Source of the DNA: Streptomyces ortus
Lineage (GTDB): Bacteria; Actinomycetota; Actinomycetes; Streptomycetales; Streptomycetaceae
DNA length: 64,000 nucleotides
NCBI RefSeq assembly: GCF_026341275.1
Contig: NZ_JAIFZO010000002.1
Coordinates: 1,128,361-1,192,360, forward strand
Direction: 5' to 3'
Below the pieces are notes generated by a model that made no database searches, was not told where the DNA came from, and saw nothing but the letters and a program-made list of their open reading frames with translations. The translations under genes and the position numbers were made by a program. Within the stretch, counting starts at the first letter, position 1; each line of letters starts with the position of its first letter. Below are positions 1 to 8,942 of the stretch, in pieces.

Positions 1-773
1 CACACCGACCGCCAGTGCCGCCAGACGCCGTGCACCTCGGGCTGGTTCCAGGCGAGCGGGTTGACGGAGTCCCGGGTGCGGGCGTCGGCCATCGGATCGG
101 GCGAGTCGGGCAGGTCGGCGTGCTTGTAGAGGCCGGCGGCGACATCGACGCGGAAGCCGTCCACACCCCGGTCGAGCCAGAAGCGCAGGACGTGGTCGAA
201 GTGGGCGCCGACCTCCGGGTTGCGCCAGTTCAGGTCGGGCTGCTCGGGCGTGAACATGTGCAGGTACCACTGGCCGGGCGTGCCGTCCCGCTCGGTGATC
301 CGGCTCCAGGCGGGGCCGCCGAACATGGCGTGCCAGTTGTTGGGCGGCTCCGCTCCCCCGGGCCCGCGGCCGTCGGCGAAGTGGAAGCGGGCGCGGGCCT
401 CGCCGCCGGGTGCTTCGGCGAGCGCCTGCCGGAACCAGGGGTGCTCGCTGGAGCAGTGGTTGGGGACTATGTCGAGGAGCACCTTGATGCCGAGCAGCCG
501 GGCGTCCGTCATCAGCAGGTCGAACTCGCCGAGGTCTCCGAAGAGCGGGTCGACGTCGCAGTGGTCGGCCACGTCGTAGCCGTGGTCCTGCTGCGGTGAG
601 GGGTAGAAGGGGCTCAGCCAGATCCCGTCGACGCCGAGCTTCTTCAGGTACGGCAGTCCGGCGCGTACCCCGGCGAGGTCGCCGATGCCGTCCCCGGTGC
701 TGTCGAGGAAGCTGCGGACGTAGACCTGGTAGATCACTGCGTCGCGCCACCAGCGGTGCGTGTCGATCGTCAC
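1..773 (-). CDS. GH13 alpha-glucosidase, N-terminal part (cut by window edge)
   Basis: The reverse strand from a GTG at 773 reads MTIDTHRWWRDAVIYQVYVR, the standard opening of GH13 alpha-glucosidases and oligo-1,6-glucosidases. Family regions follow in order: a GDGIGDLAG segment, the region I-like DIVPNH, and region II GFRVD, which carries the expected nucleophile Asp. The acid/base Glu and the C-terminal domain lie beyond position 1, so the gene is incomplete here only because the window ends. It is transcribed in the same direction as the sugar-binding protein gene ending at 993, with a 220 bp gap that probably holds its own promoter. The likely role is cytoplasmic hydrolysis of imported alpha-glucosides (maltose, maltodextrin, isomaltose or trehalose type). 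The exact substrate cannot be read from this half of the enzyme. Confidence 0.9.
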   Translation of the reverse strand, partial: MTIDTHRWWRDAVIYQVYVRSFLDSTGDGIGDLAGVRAGLPYLKKLGVDGIWLSPFYPSPQQDHGYDVADHCDVDPLFGDLGEFDLLMTDARLLGIKVLLDIVPNHCSSEHPWFRQALAEAPGGEARARFHFADGRGPGGAEPPNNWHAMFGGPAWSRITERDGTPGQWYLHMFTPEQPDLNWRNPEVGAHFDHVLRFWLDRGVDGFRVDVAAGLYKHADLPDSPDPMADARTRDSVNPLAWNQPEVHGVWRHWRSV

Positions 774-819
774 CCGTTGACCCGTCTGTGCGTCCGTGTG
801 CCTGCTCCGGTTATGCATG

Positions 820-836
820 CATGTTAAGTAGACATG
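820..836. promoter_or_regulatory. possible operator upstream of the GH13 gene
   Basis: CATGT and ACATG arms flank TAAGTAG about 50 bp upstream of the glucosidase start. The element GTTAAGTA inside it is echoed by TACCTAAC (934-941, reverse of GTTAGGTA) and by GTTAGGTA at 2333-2340, just upstream of the sugar-binding protein gene. A shared motif before two sugar-utilisation genes suggests a common repressor, perhaps GntR or LacI type. The regulator itself is not in view. Confidence 0.3.
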
Positions 837-992
837 TCGTGGGAGTGTCAACGAGCTGACGGGGCCACCCTGAGAACTGGGGACTTATGTCCACACATTT
901 CCGCCCGCTGAACGGCAGATGAGACGGACGCGTTACCTAACATGAAACTATGAACTGCCGGGGTGGGAGTAACGAGGGCGGGAGAGAGAGGC

Positions 993-2267
993 TCAGCCGC
1001 GGCGCGAGATGTCCGCCAGCTCGCGCGCCAGCCGCCGTACCGCGGCCTCGGGCGTCTGCCGGCCGGTCATCGCGTCGTGCACCACGGCCTGCACGGCCAG
1101 GCTGACCTGGTCGTAGCGCGGACTCTTCGGACGCGGCGCCGCCGCCAGGACGCTCGCGCGGAGCGTCGGCAGATAGGGGAACCGCCGGATCAGCCCCGGG
1201 TCCTCGTACAGCGCGGCCCGCACGGGCGGCAGCGCGCCCTTGGTGAGCACCTGACGCTGGGTCGCCTCGCTCGTGAGGTAGGCGATGAGCCGGGCGGCGG
1301 AGTCGGGGTGCCGGGCGTGGGCGCTCACCGCGAGATTCGAGCCGCCGAGCACGCTCGCGCCCGGCCCGTCGGGCCCCGGCAGCGGCACCGCGCCGATCCT
1401 CCCGGCGACCGGGGAGCCCTTGTCCGAGGCGCCGACATAGGCGTACGGCCAGTTGCGCAGGAAGAGGAGACGGCCGTCCTGGAAGGCCTGCTTGGACTCC
1501 TCCTCCTTGTACGTCAGCGCCTTCTCGGGGATCCAGCCGTCGCGTACGCCGCGGGCCAGGAACCCGATGCCCTCGCGCGCCGCCGCCGAGTTGACGGTGA
1601 CGCGTTCGCCCTCGTCCCCGAGGATGGTGCCGCCCGCCGAGTAGACCGCCTCGGCGGCGTTGACGGTGAGCCCCTCGTAGGGCAGGAACTGGCCGGCATA
1701 GCCGTCGAGTCCGTACTTCGGAGCGATGCTTCTCGCCTGTTTCTCCAGCTCGGCCCAGGTACGCGGCGGAGCGACGCCCTCCTTGTCGAGGAGGTCCTTG
1801 CGGTAGAGGAGCAGGCCCGCGTTGGTGACGTAGGGGACGGCGTACAGCTGTCCGTCGTAGGTCGCGGTGTCCACGACCGGCGGCAGGAAGCCGTCGAGCG
1901 GGAAGCGGCCGGCGGGCAGCGGCGAGATCCAGCCCGCGGCGGCGAACTCCGAGGTCCAGGCGACATCGATGTTCAGGACGTCGAAGCGGCTCCGGCCGTC
2001 GCCGCGCAGATCGGTGGTCATCTGGGCACGGGTCTCGTCGGCGGAGTCCGGCAGTTCGACGAGGGTGACCCGCTCACCCGGGTGGGCGCGGTTCCAGCCG
2101 TCGAGCAGCGGCCCCAGATAGCCGGTGAGATCTCCCGCGGTGGCCAGCGTGAGCGGGCCCCGGCCGCCGCCGCGCGCCTCGTCGCCCGGGGCGCCGGAAG
2201 CGACGTAACCGGCCAGAACGACCGCCGCGACCAGGAGCCCCCTACCGGCGGCGTGGATCCACCGCAT
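993..2267 (-). CDS. ABC sugar transporter extracellular solute-binding protein
   Basis: This is a 424-residue group 1 (maltose/trehalose type) substrate-binding protein. The ATG at 2267 is chosen because GGGAGGA lies 6-8 bases upstream; an upstream GTG-type start at 2324 has no such site. After a basic N-terminus (MRWIHAAGRG) comes a hydrophobic stretch, then the periplasmic-binding fold with typical segments (VTLVELPDSADE, FDVLNIDVAWTSEFA, YAVPYVTNAGLLLYRKDLL, a GGSNLAVSAHA segment). The lipobox position reads VLAGY rather than LAGC, so the lipid-anchoring Cys is missing. No permease genes lie between this gene and the downstream glucosidase, unlike the usual binding protein - permease - permease - glucosidase order, so the membrane partners must be elsewhere. 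It presumably delivers alpha-glucosides to an importer; the ligand is unknown. Confidence 0.85.
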   Translation of the reverse strand: MRWIHAAGRGLLVAAVVLAGYVASGAPGDEARGGGRGPLTLATAGDLTGYLGPLLDGWNRAHPGERVTLVELPDSADETRAQMTTDLRGDGRSRFDVLNIDVAWTSEFAAAGWISPLPAGRFPLDGFLPPVVDTATYDGQLYAVPYVTNAGLLLYRKDLLDKEGVAPPRTWAELEKQARSIAPKYGLDGYAGQFLPYEGLTVNAAEAVYSAGGTILGDEGERVTVNSAAAREGIGFLARGVRDGWIPEKALTYKEEESKQAFQDGRLLFLRNWPYAYVGASDKGSPVAGRIGAVPLPGPDGPGASVLGGSNLAVSAHARHPDSAARLIAYLTSEATQRQVLTKGALPPVRAALYEDPGLIRRFPYLPTLRASVLAAAPRPKSPRYDQVSLAVQAVVHDAMTGRQTPEAAVRRLARELADISRRG

Positions 2268-2326
2268 AGGTTCCTCCCTGGTGCACCCGGCTGCCGGGCA
2301 CCTTCGCCCGGAGTCAGAGGCCATGT

Positions 2327-2341
2327 ATACCCGTTAGGTAT
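2327..2341. promoter_or_regulatory. inverted repeat upstream of the sugar-binding protein
   Basis: ATACC-CGTTA-GGTAT is an inverted repeat with 5 bp arms, 60 bp upstream of the binding-protein start and about 95 bp upstream of the PadR start. It contains GTTAGGTA, which recurs near the glucosidase promoter. It could serve either divergent gene; the arms are short. Confidence 0.3.
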
Positions 2342-2433
2342 GGGCGATACTAGGTCCTGTCGCACATTGGCTCCGGACGCGCGGGCTTGCACCACCTGAT
2401 GAGGATCTACGGCGGAGGAAGGGGAGAGCACGA

Positions 2434-2949
2434 GTGCGGCTGCCCCTCCTGGCCCTGCTGGCGCGCGGTCCGGCCCACGGCTACGAGCTCAAGCAGGACC
2501 TTGAGCAACTGCTGGGCGCCGCGTACCCTCAGCCGAACGTCGGCCAGATCTATGTGACCCTCGGCCGCCTTGAGAAGTCGGGACTGATCGAGGGCGAGGA
2601 AGTCGAGCAGTCGAGCCGGCCCAACAAGAAGATCTACCACCTCACCGACGCCGGACGCGAAGCCCTGCGCGTCTGGTACGAGGAGACGGCGGACGAGCCG
2701 CGCGTACGGGACGAGTTCTTCATGAAGCTCGCCCTGGCACCGCGGACCGGACTGGCCGGCCAGATCGCCCTGATCAACAAACAACGGCGCGAGTACCTGA
2801 ACACCATGCGCAATCTGTCGAAGCTCGCCGCGGCCGAGAGCCGGGACCACCGCATCTCCCAGCTGCTCATCGAGGGCGCCATGCTGCATCTGCAGGCCGA
2901 CCTCGACTGGCTGGAACGCTGCCAGGAGGAACTGGAGGAGCTGGAATGA
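2434..2949 (+). CDS. PadR family transcriptional regulator
   Basis: This 171-residue protein has the PadR winged-helix N-terminus (LLALLARGPAHGYELKQDLE, then QIYVTLGRLEKSGLIEG and the wing PNKKIYHLTDAGREAL), followed by a C-terminal helical Vir-like dimerisation region ending in acidic helices (WLERCQEELEELE). The GTG start is preceded by a strong GGAGGAAGGGGAG site. Its stop overlaps the start of the ABC ATPase gene by ATGA, so regulator, ATPase and permease form one translationally coupled operon. PadR repressors next to MacB-type transporters usually repress their own operon and are relieved by a drug or peptide ligand. That role is inferred here. Confidence 0.93.
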   Translation: MRLPLLALLARGPAHGYELKQDLEQLLGAAYPQPNVGQIYVTLGRLEKSGLIEGEEVEQSSRPNKKIYHLTDAGREALRVWYEETADEPRVRDEFFMKLALAPRTGLAGQIALINKQRREYLNTMRNLSKLAAAESRDHRISQLLIEGAMLHLQADLDWLERCQEELEELE

Positions 2950-3761
2950 GGCGCACCCCTCCGCCGGCCGCCCCTGCGCCGACCGCCGCTCCCCCGGCCG
3001 CCGTTCCCGGGCCGCGCGCCGAGGACACCCCCCTCCTGCGGGCCGAGGGCCTGGTCAAGACGCACTACGGCGAGGGCGCCCCGGCGCACGCCGTACGGGG
3101 CGTGGACCTGTCCGTACGGCAGGGCGAGTTCGTGGCCGTCACGGGCCCCTCGGGCGCCGGGAAGTCGACGCTGCTGCATCTGCTCGGCGGGCTCCAGCGG
3201 CCGAATTCCGGCAGTCTCTGGCTGGACGGCGAGTGCACGGACGCGTACAGCGAGGCGCGCTGGGCGGTCGAGCGCCGGCGAAGGATCGGCATCGTCTTCC
3301 AGTTCTTCAACCTCGTCTCGAACCTGTCGGTCGCCGACAACGTCGAGCTGCCCGCCCTGCTGGCCGGCCTGTCCCCCCGGCAGGCGCGCGCCGAGCGCGG
3401 ACTGCTCCTCGACGAGCTGGGCCTCGCGGGCAAGGAGCGCAGCATGCCGGGCGAGCTGTCCGGCGGTGAGCAGCAGCGGGTCGCGCTGGCCCGCGCCCTG
3501 GTCAACCACCCGCAACTGCTGCTGGCCGACGAACCCGCGGGCAGCCTGGACAGCAGGGGCACCCGCGAGGTGACCCGGCTGCTGACCCGGTTCCACCAGC
3601 GCGGCCAGACGATCGTGCTGGTCACGCATGACGCGCGGCTCGCGAGCGCCGCGGACCGGGTGATCAGCTTCTTCGACGGCCGGATCGCCGACGACGCGGC
3701 ACTCGACACCGCGCCCGCCCGCGGCACCGGGATATCCGGCGTGCTGGAACTGAGGGACTGA
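2946..3761 (+). CDS. ABC transporter ATP-binding protein, MacB/LolD type
   Basis: This 271-residue nucleotide-binding subunit carries all expected motifs: Walker A GPSGAGKST, Q-loop FQFFNLV, signature LSGGEQQRVALARAL, Walker B LLLADEPAG and H-loop VTHD. The first 30 or so residues are a Pro/Ala-rich extension not typical of the family. The sequence class (LolD/MacB/FtsE-like) pairs with FtsX-type permeases, and such a permease begins 5 bp downstream. Members act as mechanotransmitters or exporters of peptides, lipids or antibiotics rather than as importers. Coupling to PadR suggests inducible export or envelope-stress resistance. The substrate is unknown. Confidence 0.95.
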   Translation: MRRTPPPAAPAPTAAPPAAVPGPRAEDTPLLRAEGLVKTHYGEGAPAHAVRGVDLSVRQGEFVAVTGPSGAGKSTLLHLLGGLQRPNSGSLWLDGECTDAYSEARWAVERRRRIGIVFQFFNLVSNLSVADNVELPALLAGLSPRQARAERGLLLDELGLAGKERSMPGELSGGEQQRVALARALVNHPQLLLADEPAGSLDSRGTREVTRLLTRFHQRGQTIVLVTHDARLASAADRVISFFDGRIADDAALDTAPARGTGISGVLELRD

Positions 3762-3766
3762 GCGGC

Positions 3767-6058
3767 GTGCGGGCCACTCTGCGCTGGGCGCACGCCGATC
3801 TGCGCTCGCACCGCGGCGAGGCGCTGTTCATCGTGCTCGCCACCGCCGGGATCGTCGCCTCGCTGCTGCTCGCCACGGCGCTGTTCGGGTACGCGACCAA
3901 CCCCTGGCAGCGGGTCTTCACCCAGTCGCAGGGCGCCCATGTGTGGATCCACACCGGCCCCTCCGCCGACGCGGCCGGGCTCTCCGGGGTGGACGGTGTC
4001 GCGTCCGTCGCGGGCCCGTACCCCACCGCCGCCACGACCCTCGCCTCCCGCGGCACCCGCGCCTCCGTCGAACTGCGCGGCACCGTCGGCCGTCCCGCGA
4101 CCGGCCGCCCGCTGCTCGCCTCGGGTCGCTGGCTCGACCCCGGCGTCCCGGACGGTGTGGTGCTGGAGAGCGGCCTGGCACGGGCGCTGTGGGCCGAGCC
4201 CGGGGACACGCTCACCGTGCCGGGCACGGACCGGACGCTGACCGTGCTGGGCATCGCGGACAGCGCCGAACCCCGCTACAGCCCCGGCGAGCGGCCGGGC
4301 CTCGTCTGGGCGCTGCCCGCCTCCGTGCAGCGCACCGACGGACACGGCGGCCAGGTCACCGGGCTGCGGCTGAGCGACCCCGACGACACGGACTACGCCG
4401 TGCAGCGCGCCGTCACCCTGCTGGGCGCCAAGGCCGTCACCGACGTCTCCAGCTGGCAGCAGGCCCGGGCCGAGGCGCAGGGCGGCAACCGGCTGCTCGG
4501 CCAGGTCCTCGGCCTGTTCGGGCTGGCGGCCCTGCTGGCCGCCGCGCTAGCGGTGCACGGCGCCATCGGCACCCGGATCCGCGGTCATCTGCGGGACATC
4601 CCGGTCCTGAAGGCGATCGGTTTCACCCCGGGCCAGGTGGTGCGGATCTTCCTGCTCCAGCATGTGGCGTTCGCGCTCCTCGGGGCCGTGCTCGCCGCGG
4701 CCCTCATCCAGGCGCTGGGCAGCCGGACACCGGGGCGTCTCGGGGACGCGGTCGGGGTGTGGCAGGGCCTGCCGGGGCATACGGCCGCGCTCCTCGGCGT
4801 ACCCCTGGCGGCGGTGCTGTTCATCGCCGCGACGACCGGGCTCGCGGCCTGGCGCGCCGGGCAGGTGCCCGCGGTGCCGGGGCTGCGGGCCGCGGCGCCG
4901 CTCGGCGGGGGGCTGTCCGCTCTGTCGCGCGGGGCGCTGGGGCTGCGGCTGCCGTCGGCGCTGGTCCTGGGCTGGCACAAGGCGTTCACGCGCCGGGCGC
5001 GCTCGCTGGCCGCGGTGGCCCGGCTGGCGCTGCCGCTGCTGCTGATCGTCGTGGCGATGAGCGCCTGGTCCACCATCGACCGCTTCCAGCACAGCCCGGA
5101 CCGGATCGGCCTCGCGGCGGCGCTCACCGTACGGGCCGACGGCTCCCTGACCGATCCGGACGTACGGGCCCTGCTGGCCCGCGATCCACGGGTCGCCGCG
5201 GTCCATCCGGGCGTCGAGGTGGCCGCGCTGGTCCCGGGCCAGACGGGCACGATCGCGTTGCGCGGGCTCGGCACCCGCGCGGACCCGTATCCGTTCGCGC
5301 TGGCCGAGGGCCGCCCCGCGCGCGGCCCCGACGAGGCGGTGGCCGGTCAGGGGCTGCTCGACCTGCTGGACGTACGGGTCGGGGACTGGGTGCGGATGAC
5401 GGTCGGCGCGCAGCCGCAGATCCTGCACATCGTGGGGCGCAGCATCGAGCCGGAGAACGGCGGGCGGGTCATCTCCACCTCGCTCGACACCCTCCGGGAG
5501 AACGACCCTGGACTTCGCGCGGCGCTCTACCAGCTGCAGCTGCGTCCCGGCGCCGACCCGCACCGGGTGGGCGCCGAACTGACCGCGGCGGCGCACGGCG
5601 GCCTGAGCACGCACGCCGTGCCGAACCCGGCCGACGGGCTCTCGCCGCTGCGCGGGGTCGTCGTGGGGCTCATCGCCGTCCTGGCCCTGATCGGCCTTCT
5701 CGAACTGCTCACCGCGATCGGCGGGACGGTCCGTGAGGGTGAGCGGGATCTGCTGGCGCTCAAGGCGATCGGGCTGACCCCGCGGCAGATCACCGCGATC
5801 ACGGTGACGGCCACGGGGTGCACGGCGCTGGCGGCGGTCGTCGTCGGTACGGCGCTGGGGGTGCCGTTGGCGCACTGGCTGATCGACGCGCAGGGGAGGT
5901 CGAGCGGCATCGGGGCGGGTATCTCGCAGGGACCGTCACCGACGCTGCTGACGCTCCTGGCGACAGCCGCCGTCCTGGGCGCCGCGGCCCTCGCCGCGCT
6001 CCCCGCGTCCCGCGCCTCCCACCGCCGCCTCGCGGACACACAGAGCGCGGTGGCTTGA
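3767..6058 (+). CDS. ABC transporter FtsX-like permease
   Basis: This 763-residue membrane protein has the duplicated FtsX layout: an N-terminal membrane helix (about residues 16-42), a large extracytoplasmic domain (about 50-240), three helices with the conserved cytoplasmic segment DIPVLKAIGFTPGQV, then a second unit with a helix near residue 420, another extracytoplasmic domain, and three C-terminal helices with the matching segment DLLALKAIGLTPRQI. The repeated LKAIG(F/L)TP coupling motif in both halves supports internal duplication. It starts at a GTG 5 bp after the ATPase stop and should assemble with that ATPase in the plasma membrane. Confidence 0.92.
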   Translation: MRATLRWAHADLRSHRGEALFIVLATAGIVASLLLATALFGYATNPWQRVFTQSQGAHVWIHTGPSADAAGLSGVDGVASVAGPYPTAATTLASRGTRASVELRGTVGRPATGRPLLASGRWLDPGVPDGVVLESGLARALWAEPGDTLTVPGTDRTLTVLGIADSAEPRYSPGERPGLVWALPASVQRTDGHGGQVTGLRLSDPDDTDYAVQRAVTLLGAKAVTDVSSWQQARAEAQGGNRLLGQVLGLFGLAALLAAALAVHGAIGTRIRGHLRDIPVLKAIGFTPGQVVRIFLLQHVAFALLGAVLAAALIQALGSRTPGRLGDAVGVWQGLPGHTAALLGVPLAAVLFIAATTGLAAWRAGQVPAVPGLRAAAPLGGGLSALSRGALGLRLPSALVLGWHKAFTRRARSLAAVARLALPLLLIVVAMSAWSTIDRFQHSPDRIGLAAALTVRADGSLTDPDVRALLARDPRVAAVHPGVEVAALVPGQTGTIALRGLGTRADPYPFALAEGRPARGPDEAVAGQGLLDLLDVRVGDWVRMTVGAQPQILHIVGRSIEPENGGRVISTSLDTLRENDPGLRAALYQLQLRPGADPHRVGAELTAAAHGGLSTHAVPNPADGLSPLRGVVVGLIAVLALIGLLELLTAIGGTVREGERDLLALKAIGLTPRQITAITVTATGCTALAAVVVGTALGVPLAHWLIDAQGRSSGIGAGISQGPSPTLLTLLATAAVLGAAALAALPASRASHRRLADTQSAVA

Positions 6059-6097
6059 CCGGCCCACTTGGCGCCGGGGCCCCGGCGGGGGCGGTTC

Positions 6098-6171
6098 GCG
6101 CAGTTCCCCGCGCCCCTAAAAGGCAAAAGCCGGGGCGCAGCCCCGCTTTTGAGGGACGCGGGGAACGGCGC
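6098..6171. terminator. composite hairpin between convergent genes
   Basis: The outer arms at 6098-6117 and 6152-6171 are 18/20 complementary and are two inverted copies of the dispersed AGGGGCGCGGGGAAC repeat. Inside them, 6125-6150 folds into a second hairpin with AAAAG...CTTTT ends and a GC core (one bulged base). It lies between the permease gene (+) and pgi (-), so it can terminate transcription from both sides. Confidence 0.7.
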
Positions 6172-6385
6172 GGCCAACCCTCACCACGCCGCGAACAAAG
6201 CCCCCTCACGAGCCCCACCTAAGGGGCGCGGGGAACTGCGCGCCCAACCCTCACCACCGAGCCGATGAAGCCCCCTCCCGAGTCCCCCCAAAGGGGCGCG
6301 GGGAACTGCGCGGCCAACCCTCACCACGGAGCCGATGAAGCCCCCTCACCAGCCCCACCAAAGGGGCGCGGGGAACGGCGCAAAC
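6151..6385. repeat. 70 bp tandem array of the AGGGGCGCGGGGAAC repeat
   Basis: Four units start at 6151, 6221, 6291 and 6361, exactly 70 bp apart. Each opens with GGG(G/A)CGCGGGGAAC(T/G)GCGC, and most continue with CCAACCCTCACCAC and a GAAGCCCCCTC-containing tail. Short open frames here are by-products of the repeat. The same core recurs at 15777-16085 and around 25520. The core is common in Streptomyces intergenic DNA downstream of genes; its function is not established. Confidence 0.85.
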
Positions 6386-6414
6386 GCCACACCGGCCCCA
6401 GGTGGAAGCGCCCG

Positions 6415-8070
6415 CTACCCCCGCCCGCGCAGCACCCGATACCGCCTCACCAACGCCTCCGTGGACTCGTCCAGCCCAGGAACATCGGCCCCCTCCGTAA
6501 GCGCCGGCTCAACCCGCTTCGCCAGCACCTTCCCCAACTCGACCCCCCACTGGTCGAAGGAATCGATGTTCCAGACCGCCCCCTGCACGAACACCTTGTG
6601 CTCGTACAGCGCGATCAACTGCCCCAGAACCGAAGGCGTCAGCTCCCGCGCGAGAATCGTCGTCGTCGGGTGGTTCCCCGCGAACGACTTGTGCGCCACG
6701 AGCTCCTCCGGCACCCCCTCCGCCCGCACCTCGTCCGGCGTCTTGCCGAAGGCCAACGCCTGCGTCTGCGCGAAGAAGTTGGCCATCAGCAGATCGTGCT
6801 GCGCCTTCAGCCCCTCGCTCAGCTCCGCGACCGGCTCGGCGAAGCCGATGAAGTCCGCCGGGATCACCTTCGTACCCTGGTGGATGAGCTGGTAGTAGGC
6901 GTGCTGCCCGTTCGTCCCGGGCGTACCCCACACCACCGGGCCGGTCTGCCACTCCACGGGGCGTCCGTCGCGGTCCACGGACTTTCCGTTGGACTCCATG
7001 TCCAACTGCTGGAGGTACGCGGTGAACTTGGACAGGTAGTGCGAGTACGGCAGCACCGCGTGCGACTGCGCGTCGAAGAAGTTGCCGTACCAGACACCCA
7101 ACAGCCCCAGCAGCAAAGGCACGTTGGCCTCGGCGGGCGCCGTGCGGAAGTGCTCGTCGACGAGGTGGAAGCCGTCGAGCAGTTCCCGGAAGCGGTCCGG
7201 GCCGATCGCGATCATCAGCGAGAGACCGATCGCCGAGTCGAACGAGTACCGCCCGCCGACCCAGTCCCAGAACTCGAACATGTTCGCCGTGTCGATACCG
7301 AAGTCCGCGACCTTCTCCGCGTTCGTCGACAGCGCCACGAAGTGCTTGGCGACAGCTTCCTGACCGGCCTTCAGTTCCGTCAGCAGCCAGTCGCGCGCCG
7401 AGGTCGCGTTGGTGATCGTCTCGATGGTGGTGAAGGTCTTCGAGGCGACGATGAACAGCGTCTCGGCCGGGTCGAGGTCCCGCACGGCCTCGTGCAGGTC
7501 GGCCCCGTCGACGTTCGACACGAACCGGACCGTCAAGTCCCGGTCGGTGAAGGCACGCAGCACCTCGTACGCCATCGCCGGGCCCAGGTCGGAGCCGCCG
7601 ATGCCGATGTTGACGACGTTCTTGATGCGGCGGCCGGTGTGCCCGGTCCACTCCCCCGAGCGGATACGCTCGGCGAAGCCGGACATCTTGTCGAGGACGG
7701 CGTGCACCTTCGGTACGACGTTCTCGCCGTCGACCTCCACCACGGCGTCGCGCGGGGCGCGCAGCGCGGTGTGCAGGACCGCCCGGTCCTCGGTGACGTT
7801 GATCCGCTCCCCGCGGAACATCGCGTCCCGCAGACCGAACACGTCCGTCGCCGCGGCCAGCTCACGCAGCAGCCGCAGCGTCTCGTCGGTGACCAGGTGC
7901 TTGGAGTGGTCGACGTACAGATCGCCCACCTGGAGCGTGTACGCGGTGCCGCGTCCGGGGTTGCGCTCGAACAGCTCGCGCAGGTGTGTCCCGGCGAGTT
8001 CCTCCCGGTGCTCCGCCAGCGCGGTCCACTCGGGCAACTGGTTGAGCCTGGTGCGGCTTTCTGCGTTCAT
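6415..8070 (-). CDS. pgi: glucose-6-phosphate isomerase
   Basis: This 551-residue phosphoglucose isomerase interconverts glucose-6-phosphate and fructose-6-phosphate in the cytoplasm. Signature segments are present: [48 protein letters not shown] with the second sugar-binding region, [11 protein letters not shown], and [14 protein letters not shown] carrying the catalytic His region. Length and start ([13 protein letters not shown]) match the family. It sits in the glycolytic neighbourhood with tpiA, pgk and gap but is separated from the RbpA-family gene by a terminator and 300 bp, so it is probably its own transcription unit. Confidence 0.98.
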   Translation of the reverse strand: MNAESRTRLNQLPEWTALAEHREELAGTHLRELFERNPGRGTAYTLQVGDLYVDHSKHLVTDETLRLLRELAAATDVFGLRDAMFRGERINVTEDRAVLHTALRAPRDAVVEVDGENVVPKVHAVLDKMSGFAERIRSGEWTGHTGRRIKNVVNIGIGGSDLGPAMAYEVLRAFTDRDLTVRFVSNVDGADLHEAVRDLDPAETLFIVASKTFTTIETITNATSARDWLLTELKAGQEAVAKHFVALSTNAEKVADFGIDTANMFEFWDWVGGRYSFDSAIGLSLMIAIGPDRFRELLDGFHLVDEHFRTAPAEANVPLLLGLLGVWYGNFFDAQSHAVLPYSHYLSKFTAYLQQLDMESNGKSVDRDGRPVEWQTGPVVWGTPGTNGQHAYYQLIHQGTKVIPADFIGFAEPVAELSEGLKAQHDLLMANFFAQTQALAFGKTPDEVRAEGVPEELVAHKSFAGNHPTTTILARELTPSVLGQLIALYEHKVFVQGAVWNIDSFDQWGVELGKVLAKRVEPALTEGADVPGLDESTEALVRRYRVLRGRG

Positions 8071-8290
8071 CTCGGACTTCCGCCTCTTTCCTGCCAGTGC
8101 TGCGTACCTTGCCCCGTTACCGGTCCCAACCTAATGGAGCAGGGTGACGCGAGTTGTCGTCCCGCCGTCGTCCGGCTCAACAACAGATACGTGCGGTTCA
8201 CCCGCAGGTGTCAGCATGGCGACGGAGAAGCCGCACGACTGGGGGCGTACAAAAAATACGCCGTGAAAAAGGGCGTCCGGCACGAGACAC

Positions 8291-8324
8291 AGCCGGCCGG
8301 ACACCTCTCGGTGCCCGGCCGGCT
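8291..8324 (-). terminator. hairpin terminator after the RbpA-family gene
   Basis: AGCCGGCCGG (8291-8300) pairs with CCGGCCGGCT (8315-8324), with an inner CACC/GGTG stem and a TCTC loop. It lies 48 bp past the stop at 8372, in the 300 bp gap before pgi. Confidence 0.75.
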
Positions 8325-8371
8325 CGCCACTCGTGAATACCGCGCCGCTCCTGGAATGCCGCGCCTCGCTC

Positions 8372-8707
8372 CTAGATCTCGCCCCGCAGTTTGGCGAGCG
8401 CCTCGGCGAGGATCGCCTCGCCGTCCGCGTCGCTGCGCCGCTCCCGTACGTACGCGAGGTGCGTCTTGTACGGCTCGGTGCGCGGCGGGTCCGGCGGGTT
8501 GTCCCGGTCCTGTCCGGCGGGAAAGCCGCAGCGGGGGCAGTCCCAGGTGTCGGGGACCTGCGCGTCGCTGGCGAAGCTGGGCTGCGTCTCGTGCCCGTTG
8601 GAGCACCAGAAGGAGATGCGCAGCCGGGGCGCGGACTCGCCACGCTCGGCCTCGCCCATCGGCCCCGCCCCGACCCGGCTTCCTCGGATCGCGTTGCCAC
8701 TTGCCAC
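8372..8707 (-). CDS. RbpA-family RNA polymerase-binding protein (paralogue)
   Basis: This 111-residue protein aligns by eye with actinobacterial RbpA: N-terminal GSR(V/L)G, a core with CSNGHE...CPRCG, the (D/E)AQ(V/I)P(D/E)TW turn, and a C-terminal THLAYVRERRSDADGEAILAEALAKLR helix matching the sigma-binding THWDMLxERR region of RbpA. Both Cys pairs of a zinc ribbon are present. RbpA binds the principal sigma factor and stabilises open complexes at housekeeping promoters. The sequence is diverged from the classic Streptomyces RbpA, so this may be the second copy found in the genus. Start is a GTG with GGGAG 8 bases upstream. Confidence 0.8.
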   Translation of the reverse strand: MASGNAIRGSRVGAGPMGEAERGESAPRLRISFWCSNGHETQPSFASDAQVPDTWDCPRCGFPAGQDRDNPPDPPRTEPYKTHLAYVRERRSDADGEAILAEALAKLRGEI

Positions 8708-8835
8708 GGTCGTAACTCCCTGCGTGATGGTGCCGCGAAGCGAGTCGGCGTGACGCTTCGCTGCGGGCGCCTCAGTCTACGTAAGGCCCAACGCGCGTCC
8801 AGTGATAGGAGTTACACCCCCGCGCACAGACGCAA

Positions 8836-8880
8836 GCCCCATGATAGGCCGCGCCTGCGGGCGCGTACCGGACATGGGGC
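8836..8880 (-). terminator. hairpin terminator after secG
   Basis: GCCCCATG (8836-8843) pairs with CATGGGGC (8873-8880), enclosing a GCGCC-TGCG-GGCGC inner stem. It sits about 60 bp past the secG stop and before the RbpA-family start region. Confidence 0.6.
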
Positions 8881-8942
8881 CTTACGTGCGGAATGTGCTT
8901 GGGTAATGTGCGTTCGTGCTGCCGTGCCTGGTTCGGCCGGGG

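Noticed and set aside
963..2399. Long plus-strand frame opposite the binding protein
   Set aside because: Arg/Ala/Gly-rich shadow of a high-GC gene; the minus strand has a full transport-protein sequence with a signal peptide and ribosome-binding site.
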